DNA of 64,000 bases, taken from Acidimicrobiia bacterium (GTDB taxonomy: Bacteria > Actinomycetota > Acidimicrobiia > IMCC26256 > JAMXLJ01). A model generated the notes under the pieces. The model made no database searches. It saw only the letters and a list, made by a program, of their open reading frames with translations, and was not told the origin of the DNA. Positions 57,571 through 64,000 of this stretch are shown piece after piece. The position numbers and the translations under genes are program-made. Position 1 is the stretch's first letter. Every line of letters starts with the position of its first letter. The DNA is taken from positions 165,705-229,704 of the forward strand of contig DASRES010000015.1 of NCBI GenBank assembly GCA_035651955.1, given 5' to 3'.

Positions 57571-58791
57571 GTGACGAGCACGGTCGACGTGTACTACGAC
57601 CCCTACGACGCGGCGATCGACGCCGATCCGCACCCGGTGTGGAAGCGTCTCCGCGACGAGGCGCCCGTCTACTACAACGAGCGTCACGACTTCTGGGCGG
57701 TGAGCCGTTACGACGACGTGCTGAACGCGCTGCTCGACTGGGAGACGTTCAGCTCCGCGCGCGGCATCGTCGTCGAGATGATCGACACGAACCCGGACGC
57801 GGTCCTGCTCGACGACATCCCCGGCATGTTGCCGATGATGATCATGATGGACCCGCCGCGTCACGACCGCTTGCGCAAGCTCGTCAGCCGCGCGTTCACA
57901 CCTCGTCGCGTCGCCGCGCTCGAGGCACGGATGCGCGAGATGTGCGCGGAGTTCCTCGACCCGCACGTCGGTGGTGAGCCCTTCGACATCATGGAGGAGT
58001 GCGCGGCCAAGGTGCCCGGCATGGTCATCGGGGCGATCATGGGCGTGCCCGAGCCGGACCAGAACGAGCTGCGCATCTGGATCGACGCGATGATGCGCTG
58101 GGACCCCGACGGCACCGACACGTTCAAGGCCGAGTCGGTCGGGAAGCTGTGGAAGTACATGCAGGACCTGGTCGCCGAACGGCGCGACCACCCGCGCGAC
58201 GACATGATCTCGGATCTGCACGCGGCGCGGATCGCGGACGCGGACGGCGGCGGCGACACGCAGCTCACGTTCGACGAGGTGTTCGGCTTCACGCAGCTGC
58301 TCATCGCGGCCGGCAACGAGACGACCGCACGACTGCTCGGGTGGACGGCCGTGCTGCTCGCGCGCCATCCCGACCAGCGCCGCATCCTGCTCGACGACCC
58401 GAGCGTCGTGCCGAACGCGGTCGAGGAGCTGCTCCGCTACGAGTCGCCGTCGCCGATCCAGGGACGCTACGTGACGCGCGACGTCGAGGTCGCGGGTACG
58501 ACGATCCCGGCGGGGTCGCGACTCGCGATCCTCAACGCGTCGGGGAACCGCGACGAGCGCCACTTCGACGACCCCGACCGCTTCGACGTGCGCCGCCAGA
58601 TCGACCGCCACCTCGCCTTCGGCTACGGCGTGCACTTCTGCCTGGGCGCCGCGCTCGCTCGTCTCGAGGGGCGCGTCGTGCTCGAGGAGATGCTCGCCCG
58701 CTTCCCGGACTGGCAGGTCGACGAGTCGTCGATCGAGCTCGTGCACACGTCCACGGTGCGCGGCCCGCACACGTTGCAGTTCGCGCCCTGA
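57571..58791 (+). CDS. Cytochrome P450
   Basis: A 406-residue P450 from GTG 57571, preceded by GAGGAG. MDPPRHDRLRKLVSRAFTP, I-helix AAGNETTARLLG, K-helix EELLRYES and heme FGYGVHFCLG (Cys357) are all intact. The PPRHxxLR and PDRFDVRR features are of the bacterial CYP type. The TetR gene is 6 bp from its stop, convergent. Likely to hydroxylate a steroid or terpenoid-like substrate. Confidence 0.95.
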   Translation: MTSTVDVYYDPYDAAIDADPHPVWKRLRDEAPVYYNERHDFWAVSRYDDVLNALLDWETFSSARGIVVEMIDTNPDAVLLDDIPGMLPMMIMMDPPRHDRLRKLVSRAFTPRRVAALEARMREMCAEFLDPHVGGEPFDIMEECAAKVPGMVIGAIMGVPEPDQNELRIWIDAMMRWDPDGTDTFKAESVGKLWKYMQDLVAERRDHPRDDMISDLHAARIADADGGGDTQLTFDEVFGFTQLLIAAGNETTARLLGWTAVLLARHPDQRRILLDDPSVVPNAVEELLRYESPSPIQGRYVTRDVEVAGTTIPAGSRLAILNASGNRDERHFDDPDRFDVRRQIDRHLAFGYGVHFCLGAALARLEGRVVLEEMLARFPDWQVDESSIELVHTSTVRGPHTLQFAP

Positions 58792-58797
58792 CGCCGG

Positions 58798-59475
58798 CTA
58801 TCGCGTCGATGGTGCCCGGTCGCCGCGGTCGAGCGACGCGAGGACGAACCGCGCGACGTGGTCGATCTGCGCGCGGGTCGGGCGGAGCCGCTGCCAGAGG
58901 AAGTCCGACAGCATCCCGATCGTGGCGTGCGACGCGAGCGCGGCGTCGGCGTCGGGATCGGAGCTGCCCAGTTGTGCGAACGGCTCGCGCAGGAGCGTCG
59001 CGAGCGCCGCCGCGGGAGACGGGTGGCGCGCGACGCCGTTCCACATCACGGCGCGCGTCGTCGTCGCGACGTCGTCGTCAGCGGCTTGCGAGAGCACGCC
59101 CTCGACCCAGCGCCGCACCTTCGCCTCGGCGGTGCGCTCCTTGGCCATCTGGTGCTCGAGGTAGCCGCGCAGCCGCGCGGAGCCGTCCTCGAGGAGCGCG
59201 GCGACCAGTGCCTCCTTCGACGCGAAGTGCCGGTAGAAGGCGTCGTTGGACAGGCCCGCCGCGGCGACGATGTCCGCGACGCGCGGGCTCGAGCCCGTCC
59301 CGCCCTCGCGCATGACGTCGAGCGCGGCGTCGAGCAGCCGCCGCACCTCCGTCGCGTACTGCGCCTCGCGCTTCTTCAGGGTCTGCTGCGCGATCTGCGC
59401 GGCGACGTCGTCGGCGTCCATGCCGCCTGCGTCCAGGTCGCCGGCCGGGAGGTTCCGAAGCGCCTTCTGGCTCAT
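58798..59475 (-). CDS. TetR-family transcriptional regulator
   Basis: A 225-residue TetR protein. A long N-terminal arm (residues 1-45) precedes the HTH, RVADIVAAAGLSNDAFYRHFASKEAL (~67-92). Such arms occur in regulators of fatty acid genes. Convergent with the P450; upstream of its ATG is a palindrome that may be its own operator. Confidence 0.9.
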   Translation of the reverse strand: MSQKALRNLPAGDLDAGGMDADDVAAQIAQQTLKKREAQYATEVRRLLDAALDVMREGGTGSSPRVADIVAAAGLSNDAFYRHFASKEALVAALLEDGSARLRGYLEHQMAKERTAEAKVRRWVEGVLSQAADDDVATTTRAVMWNGVARHPSPAAALATLLREPFAQLGSSDPDADAALASHATIGMLSDFLWQRLRPTRAQIDHVARFVLASLDRGDRAPSTR

Positions 59476-59490
59476 CAGAACGCCATTCTG
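59476..59490 (-). promoter_or_regulatory. CAGAA-N5-TTCTG palindrome at TetR start
   Basis: CAGAACGCCATTCTG lies directly upstream of the TetR ATG at 59475. Its position suggests autorepression. Its 5-base spacer differs from the other operators in this window. Confidence 0.45.
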
Positions 59491-59502
59491 GCAGGCGTGC
59501 GG

Positions 59503-59508
59503 TAGTGT
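59503..59508 (+). promoter_or_regulatory. -10 box of the tRNA-Cys gene
   Basis: TAGTGT at 59503-59508 lies 10 bases before the mature tRNA 5' end, a normal distance for a short leader. Confidence 0.45.
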
Positions 59509-59518
59509 CGACCGCTCC

Positions 59519-59590
59519 GGCGGCGTAGCCGAGTGGCCCAGGCAAGGGTCTGCAAAACCCTGGACGTGGGTTCAATTCCCACCGCCGCCT
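59519..59590 (+). tRNA. tRNA-Cys (GCA)
   Basis: 72 nt, full cloverleaf by eye: acceptor stem GGCGGCG/CGCCGCC, D-arm GCC...GGC, anticodon stem AGGGT/ACCCT with anticodon GCA at 59552-59554, T-arm GTGGG TTCAATT CCCAC, discriminator T. CCA is not encoded. No other tRNA is visible in the window. Confidence 0.96.
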
Positions 59591-59603
59591 CGAACGACGC
59601 GGG

Positions 59604-60488
59604 TCAGCCCGGTCGCCCGGCGGTCTCGCGCGAGCGGTAGGGCGTCATGTCGATCCCGGGGTAGCGCGCCTCGACGTCGGCGAGCGTCTGCTCGTTCCAG
59701 TACGCGTCGCCCGGACGCGGGAAGCCGAAGAGATCGCGCTCCCGGACGCTGCACTGCGGGATGAGCTTTGCCCACCGTTGGGGCGCCTGCTTCGGCCACG
59801 CCATCTTCCCGCCCCACGTCGTCCCGCGCGCCTGGTAGTCGGCGAGCAACGAGAAGCGTGATCGGCCCGGCCGCGTGAAGTTCGAGCCCCGGTGCAGCAC
59901 GTCGCTGCGGTACACGAGCAGGCTCCCCGCGGGCCCGACCATCGGTACCTCGACGTCCGCCATCGCTCCGGGCTGCAGGTACAGCGGCGTGAACGGCACG
60001 TGTCGACCGTGCTCCTCGGGGACGATCCGTGTCGGCGCGTCGTCTTCGGTCACGTCCGACAGGTACACGAACGTCGTCATCTGCTGGTAGCGGCCGTCGC
60101 GCCGGGGGACCACCAGCGAATGGCTGCCGTAGTCGCGGTGCAACGGCTGGTCGTAGTCGACGGCGCCCGCGTACTTCGCCCAGAGCTCGACCTTGTACAG
60201 GTGCAGGTCGCTCGTCCCCAGCAGGCGCTCGGCGGCGTCGACGAGGTCGGGATGGAAGGCGAGCCGGTTGAGGTCCCACGACCGGTACGGGAACTCCTCG
60301 ACACCGGCGAACTGGCTCGCCGCGTACGAGGCGTGGCGCTCCGGGGCCGCGTAGTACTCGTCCGGCGTCGGGAAGTGCAGCCACAGCGCGTCACGCGCGG
60401 CACGCAGCTCGTCCGGCGCGAGGAACCCCTCGACGAGCGCGAAGCCCCGCTCGCGCACGTCGTCGAGAGCCGCATCCGGCACGCGCAC
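59604..60488 (-). CDS. Phytanoyl-CoA dioxygenase-like (PhyH) protein
   Basis: A 294-residue Fe(II)/2-oxoglutarate dioxygenase: LHRDYG gives the HxD metal ligands, VLHRGSNF the distal His, and RSRFSLLADYQ the Arg for 2-oxoglutarate. GTG 60488 is preceded by TACAGT after 6 bases, so the mRNA is leaderless. Related enzymes hydroxylate fatty acyl-CoAs or small hydrophobic molecules. It diverges from the zinc dehydrogenase by 35 bp. Confidence 0.93.
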   Translation of the reverse strand: MRVPDAALDDVRERGFALVEGFLAPDELRAARDALWLHFPTPDEYYAAPERHASYAASQFAGVEEFPYRSWDLNRLAFHPDLVDAAERLLGTSDLHLYKVELWAKYAGAVDYDQPLHRDYGSHSLVVPRRDGRYQQMTTFVYLSDVTEDDAPTRIVPEEHGRHVPFTPLYLQPGAMADVEVPMVGPAGSLLVYRSDVLHRGSNFTRPGRSRFSLLADYQARGTTWGGKMAWPKQAPQRWAKLIPQCSVRERDLFGFPRPGDAYWNEQTLADVEARYPGIDMTPYRSRETAGRPG

Positions 60489-60494
60489 GCCGGC

Positions 60495-60516
60495 ACTGTA
60501 CGTGGAGACCTACGCT
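60495..60516. promoter_or_regulatory. Divergent leaderless promoters in 35 bp
   Basis: The minus-strand box TACAGT (60500-60495) is 6 bases before the PhyH GTG, and the plus-strand box TACGCT (60511-60516) is 7 bases before the dehydrogenase GTG at 60524. Only 35 bases separate the start codons, so each -35 element must lie inside the other gene or be dispensable. Confidence 0.5.
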
Positions 60517-60523
60517 CCCGCCC

Positions 60524-61708
60524 GTGCGTGCCGTTCAGTTCGACATGGCCGATCCCGCGTTTCCGGCGTCGTTGGTCGACGTGCCCGAGCCCGAGCTCCC
60601 GGGCCCGTCGTGGGCGCGCGTCGAGGTCACGGTGGGCGGGATCTGCGGCAGCGACCTCCATCTCTTCACGCACAACACGGGGCCGTCCCCGACGTTGATG
60701 GGGATGGCCGGCGTCTTCCCGTTCCTGCTCGGTCACGAGATCGCCGGTCGTGTCGTCGAGGCCGGTCCCGGGTGTGCGCACGCGATCGGCACGCGCGTCG
60801 CCGTCGACCCGTGCCTGCCGTGCGCGCCGCGCGGCATCGACCCGCCGTGCGCGAACTGCGCCCGGGGTTGGACGTCGGCCTGTCTCTCGCTCGACAGCCG
60901 GGTGCTGACGGGCGGTCGCTCGCTCGGCTACACCGCGGGCCTCGGTGGTGGGTGGGCCGACCAGGTGCTCGCCCACACCACGATGCTGCACGCCGTCCCC
61001 GACCGCGTCCCGGATCGCGGCGCGAGCCTGCACGAACCGGTCTCGATCGCGTGCCACGGCATCCTGCACGCGCCGCCGCGCGACGGCGACCCGGTGCTCG
61101 TCGTCGGTGCGGGCATCATCGGCCTCGCGACGCTCGCTGCGCTGCGCGGGCTGTTCCCCGGTTGCCCCGTCACCGTCCTCGCGCGCCACGAGCACCAGGC
61201 GGCGGCAGCGCGCGCGTGCGGCGCCACGCACGTCGTCACGAGCGAGCCCGGGAGCGCGCACTTCGAGGAGCTCGCGCGCATCAGCGGCGCGCGCGTCGTG
61301 GGGCGCAAGGCGGATCTCATGCTGATGGGCGGGTTCCCCTACGTCGTCGAGGCGGTCGGCGCACCGACCTCGGTGACGGAGTCGCTCCGGGCGGTCGCGC
61401 ACCGGGGGACCGTCCTCCTGCTCGGCGCGGCCGGCGTCAGCGAGGTCGACCTCACCCCGGTCTGGTACAAGGAGGCGGCGCTGGTCGGTTCGATCGACCA
61501 CACCGTCGACGCCGGCAGCGCGCCCGGCCTCGCCGGAGGTGCGGACCGCCACTCGGTGGATCGGGCGCTCGACGTGCTGGCCGCGGGCCTGCTCCCCGAC
61601 GACGTCGTCGTCACGCACGAATTCGGGCTCGAGCAGTACCGCGACGCCGTCGAGACGGCCATCGACCGGGGTGGGGCGCACGCGATCAAGGTCGTGTTCC
61701 GGCCCTGA
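60524..61708 (+). CDS. Zinc-binding alcohol dehydrogenase (MDR family)
   Basis: A 394-residue MDR: catalytic zinc Cys in GGICGSDLHL and His-Glu in LLGHEIAG; structural zinc lobe CLPCAPRGIDPPCANCARGWTSAC with four Cys; Rossmann region VLVVGAGIIGLATLAAL. Oxidises an alcohol with NAD(P). Divergent PhyH dioxygenase suggests hydroxylation followed by oxidation of the same substrate. Confidence 0.93.
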   Translation: MRAVQFDMADPAFPASLVDVPEPELPGPSWARVEVTVGGICGSDLHLFTHNTGPSPTLMGMAGVFPFLLGHEIAGRVVEAGPGCAHAIGTRVAVDPCLPCAPRGIDPPCANCARGWTSACLSLDSRVLTGGRSLGYTAGLGGGWADQVLAHTTMLHAVPDRVPDRGASLHEPVSIACHGILHAPPRDGDPVLVVGAGIIGLATLAALRGLFPGCPVTVLARHEHQAAAARACGATHVVTSEPGSAHFEELARISGARVVGRKADLMLMGGFPYVVEAVGAPTSVTESLRAVAHRGTVLLLGAAGVSEVDLTPVWYKEAALVGSIDHTVDAGSAPGLAGGADRHSVDRALDVLAAGLLPDDVVVTHEFGLEQYRDAVETAIDRGGAHAIKVVFRP

Positions 61709-61731
61709 CGGGCGCCCACCGGGCGAGGGAC

Positions 61732-61757
61732 GTGTCGGCGGCGTCCGGGCAGGGAAA
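61732..61757 (+). promoter_or_regulatory. Possible SigF/B-type promoter before the phosphatase/kinase
   Basis: GTGT (61732-61735), 16 bases, GGGAAA (61752-61757), similar to the GTTT-N15/17-GGGTAA pattern of general-stress sigma factors. Partner-switch operons are often autoregulated this way. The match is loose. Confidence 0.25.
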
Positions 61758-61825
61758 GGTCCTCGGGGACGCCCGACTGCCGGTCTCGGGTGCGCGCGCG
61801 GATTGCCGGCGAGGGGGACACGACG

Positions 61826-63568
61826 ATGTCGCGGTGGCGATCGGCAGCCCTGGCGGTCGCGTCGGGCGCGATCGGCGCCGCGATCACTGCCGCGCTCGGC
61901 CGCGCCGCCGTCGGCCGCCGGGCCCCGCCGGTCGACGACGCCGGCAACGGCGTGCCCGAGGAGATCACCGTCGCGGCAGCCCTGCTCCACGCCCGGACGC
62001 CACGCGATGTCGGTGACACCGTCGTGCGGCAGACGGCCCGCCTGTTCGGCGCGTCGGTCGTGCGCTTCGCCGTGCGCGGCGAACGCGACAGCTTCGAGTA
62101 CGTCGGGGACTCGCTCCCCGAGCACGTCCACGGCGACCACGCCGTCTTCTCGCTGCACGGCGAGGATCCCGCCGCGCACGTGCTGCAGTCCCAGGTGGCC
62201 TCGTACTGGCCGCGCTTCGACGAGTTCGCGCGCCGGCACGGACGCGCCGCGCGCGTGCTCGCGCCGGTGCCGGTCGCCTCCCTCGCGATGATCCCGATCG
62301 TCGGCGAGCGCCACGCGATCGGGGTGTGGGTCATCGGGTTCGCGGATCCGCAGACGTTCGGGCGCCGCCAGCGCGCGCACTTCGAGCACGTCGCCGCGGA
62401 GATCTCGGTCGCGCTCGAGCGCGCGCTCCTGTTCGAGTTCGAGCAGTCGGTCGCCGCCGCACTCCAGACGAGCCTCCTCGGGCCGCCGGCCCTCGTCGAG
62501 GGTGCCGGTCACACCGCTCGCTACCTCCCCGCGGAGTCGGCGCTGTCGGTCGGTGGTGACTGGCACGACACGATCCCCCTCGCCGAGCGACGCATCGGCG
62601 TGGCGGTCGGTGACGCCGTCGGCCGCGGCCTCGAAGCCGCGACCGTCATGGGACAGCTGCGGAGCGCGCTCGGCGCGTGCGCGCTGCGCTCGGACACGCC
62701 GGCCGCCGCCATCGACTGCCTCGACGAGTTCGCCGCGAACATCCCGGCCGCGACGTCGACGACCGTGGCGTACGCGGTCGTCGACCTCGAGCACGACTGG
62801 GTCGACTACTGCTGCGCCGGTCATCCGCCGCCGCTGTGCGTCATGCCGGACGGCTCGTCGCAGCTGTTGGAGGCCAGCCGGTTCTGGCCGCTCGGCTGCC
62901 GCACCGACGTGCGCCGAGAGTCGGCGAGGCACCCGTTCCCGCCCGGTGCGCTCCTCGTCCTCTACAGCGACGGTCTCGTCGAGCGTCGCCGCCGGTCGCT
63001 CGACGAGGGGTTCGACCGGCTCGTCCACGCAGTGGGCGACCGCGCGCGACTGCCGATCGACTTCATCGCCGACGGTGTGCTCCGCGAGCTGCTCGCCGAC
63101 AGCGACGGCGTGGACGACGTCGTCCTCCTCGTGCTGCGGTCACCGGTGTCCTCGCCGACGATGCTGCTCCGCAAGCTGCACGCGACCCCGGGCGAGCTCG
63201 CGACCATGCGGGCCGAGCTCCACCAGTGGCTCGACATGGTCGGGCTTCCGAAGGAGCACGCGCTGCAGCTCGTGATGGCGGTCGGCGAGGCGTGCATGAA
63301 CGTCGTGCAGCACGCGTACACGAACGAGCTCCACCAGCTCGTCCGTCTCGAGGGTGCCGTCGTCGGCGACGAGGTCCTCGTCAGCGTGACCGACACGGGG
63401 ACGTGGAAGGAGCACAGCACGCGGTCCGTCGGCGGTCGCGGGATGGACCTGATGCGCAAGCTCGTGCCGTCCGTCCAGGTCAACCGGCACCCGGTCGGCA
63501 CGACGGTCGTCTTCCGCTACCCGCGCGAACCGGAGCACCTGGATGAGCTTGCCGCTGCACGAGCTTGA
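61826..63568 (+). CDS. GAF - PP2C (RsbU/SpoIIE) phosphatase - HATPase (RsbW-like) fusion
   Basis: A 580-residue protein from ATG 61826 (GTG 61790 also possible). A short hydrophobic N-terminus, a GAF-like domain at about 50-205, then a PPM phosphatase (GGDWHDTIPL, AVGDAVGRGLEAATVM, LYSDGL, DDVVLLVL) at about 225-440, and a C-terminal GHKL ATPase (GEACMNVVQHAYT, VTDTGTW, GGRGMDLM) at about 455-570. It resembles the multidomain M. tuberculosis protein Rv1364c, but the STAS part is a separate gene. It could both dephosphorylate the STAS partner and bind a sigma factor. Confidence 0.92.
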   Translation: MSRWRSAALAVASGAIGAAITAALGRAAVGRRAPPVDDAGNGVPEEITVAAALLHARTPRDVGDTVVRQTARLFGASVVRFAVRGERDSFEYVGDSLPEHVHGDHAVFSLHGEDPAAHVLQSQVASYWPRFDEFARRHGRAARVLAPVPVASLAMIPIVGERHAIGVWVIGFADPQTFGRRQRAHFEHVAAEISVALERALLFEFEQSVAAALQTSLLGPPALVEGAGHTARYLPAESALSVGGDWHDTIPLAERRIGVAVGDAVGRGLEAATVMGQLRSALGACALRSDTPAAAIDCLDEFAANIPAATSTTVAYAVVDLEHDWVDYCCAGHPPPLCVMPDGSSQLLEASRFWPLGCRTDVRRESARHPFPPGALLVLYSDGLVERRRRSLDEGFDRLVHAVGDRARLPIDFIADGVLRELLADSDGVDDVVLLVLRSPVSSPTMLLRKLHATPGELATMRAELHQWLDMVGLPKEHALQLVMAVGEACMNVVQHAYTNELHQLVRLEGAVVGDEVLVSVTDTGTWKEHSTRSVGGRGMDLMRKLVPSVQVNRHPVGTTVVFRYPREPEHLDELAAARA

Positions 63569-63884
63569 GCTCGACGTGCGCGACGGCGCGCTCGTCGCCA
63601 CCGTCGTGGGTGAGATCGACCTGACGAACGTCGCCGCGATCGAGGGGCGGATCATGGAGGCCGCACGGCGCGAAGGCGTGCGGGTCGTCGTCCTCGACAT
63701 CTCGCGCGTCGAGTACCTCGACAGCGCGGCGTTCGCCGCGGTGCAGCGCATCACCGCGGTGGTCCCCGTCCGGCTCGCCGTTGCACGGACCGCGACGGTG
63801 TACCGCGCGGTGATTGTCGCGGGCCTCGACCGGATGGCGCCGACGTTCGACACGGTCGCCGCCGCGCTGCGCTCCGACGGCTGA
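63543..63884 (+). CDS. STAS-domain anti-anti-sigma factor (RsbV-like)
   Basis: A 113-residue STAS protein. VVGEIDLTNVAAIE and VVVLDISRVEYLDSAAFAAV, the latter with the Ser that is normally phosphorylated by the partner kinase (in LDSAAF). It overlaps the kinase/phosphatase gene by 26 bp, so the two are translationally coupled. It would release a sigma factor by binding the GHKL domain. The sigma factor is not in this window. Confidence 0.92.
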   Translation: MSLPLHELELDVRDGALVATVVGEIDLTNVAAIEGRIMEAARREGVRVVVLDISRVEYLDSAAFAAVQRITAVVPVRLAVARTATVYRAVIVAGLDRMAPTFDTVAAALRSDG

Positions 63885-64000
63885 TCAGGTCGCGAAGGTG
63901 TCGACCGCCTCGGGGAGTCGTGGTGCCGAGTGGTCGATCCGGACGGGCGCCCCGGGGCCGTCGCCGACCGGACCGGGCGGGCGCGGTCCCGTCCGCTCGA
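63885..64000 (-). CDS. 3' end of an unidentified open frame
   Basis: The minus strand is open from the right edge (codon at 63998) to a TGA at 63887-63885, giving ~37 residues ending ...RLPEAVDTFAT. It abuts the STAS stop, as convergent genes here often do. No motif can be recognised; in this GC-rich sequence such frames can be accidental. Confidence 0.3.
   Translation of the reverse strand, partial: ERTGPRPPGPVGDGPGAPVRIDHSAPRLPEAVDTFAT

Noticed and set aside
60077..63028. 983-residue minus-strand frame over the dehydrogenase and phosphatase genes
   Set aside because: Low-complexity Arg/Ala/Asp composition and complete overlap with two well-supported genes; a shadow frame.
1..64000. CRISPR array, insertion sequence, prophage, or rRNA
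   Set aside because: No direct-repeat array, transposase, integrase, phage structural gene or rRNA stretch was seen on either strand; composition is even throughout.

Overview
The window is a very GC-rich, gene-dense bacterial chromosome segment. Short or overlapping gene junctions (GTGA, TAGTG), frequent GTG starts, TAnnnT -10 boxes placed 6-9 nt before start codons (leaderless mRNAs), a DUF222-type HNH end, F420-type LLM oxidoreductase, paired FadE-like acyl-CoA dehydrogenases, multiple P450s, SCP2-thiolase-like and OB-fold proteins together point to an actinobacterium with a Mycobacterium/Rhodococcus- or Acidimicrobiia-like lipid and xenobiotic catabolism. I infer Acidimicrobiia or a close relative; no rRNA is present to prove it. 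There is one tRNA (Cys), and no CRISPR, insertion sequence or prophage that I can see.

Layout. 1-3937: HNH fragment, HAD hydrolase, PEBP lipoprotein, enoyl-CoA hydratase, DHA2-type MFS exporter. 3909-10123 (minus): a tightly coupled operon HyuB - HyuA - gluconate-dehydrogenase-subunit-3-like - GMC oxidoreductase, divergent from a haem-oxygenase-fold protein (10273-11049). 11082-11943: XRE regulator plus nucleotidyltransferase, toxin-antitoxin-like. 11989-15549: large secreted S8-family protein with FG-GAP repeats and an altered triad. 15593-24323: fatty-acid/steroid-type catabolic genes (two acyl-CoA dehydrogenases, SDR, phosphotriesterase-like lactonase, enoyl-CoA hydratase, thiolase, an HMG-CoA-synthase-like/DUF35 fusion).

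24400-34775: housekeeping and envelope genes: GGDEF-EAL protein, membrane-anchored metallopeptidase-like protein, DsbB/DsbA-like oxidative folding pair, pyrophosphatase, the NAD-salvage set pncB-pncA-Nudix, a CBS-containing site-2 protease and an ABC ATPase. 34775-49203: class II aldolase, phosphotransferase, GH3 glycosidase, two SDRs, an SCP2-thiolase-like protein, P450, solute-binding lipoprotein, DUF1214 protein, sulfotransferase and acyl-CoA ligase.

49261-59475: an uncharacterised protein divergent from an AmiC-like sensor, a metal-dependent amidohydrolase with its KstR-like TetR regulator, a second amidohydrolase, PQQ-fold lipoprotein, LLM oxidoreductase, P450 and TetR. 59519-64000: tRNA-Cys, a PhyH dioxygenase and a zinc alcohol dehydrogenase reading away from a 35-bp divergent promoter, then a fused phosphatase/anti-sigma-kinase with a STAS anti-anti-sigma factor.

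The genes read together as a degradative island for acyl-CoA, steroid-like or amide substrates: ligase activates, dehydrogenases/hydratases/SDRs/thiolases shorten, P450s and dioxygenases oxidise, and amidohydrolases/lactonase open rings or hydrolyse. Several short palindromes recur at these promoters, notably a CTGACAC half-site near five lipid-type genes and a TATACG box near three solute-binding/quinoprotein-type genes. All intergenic gaps are shorter than 300 bases. I use GC/codon periodicity only by eye; no database search was run.
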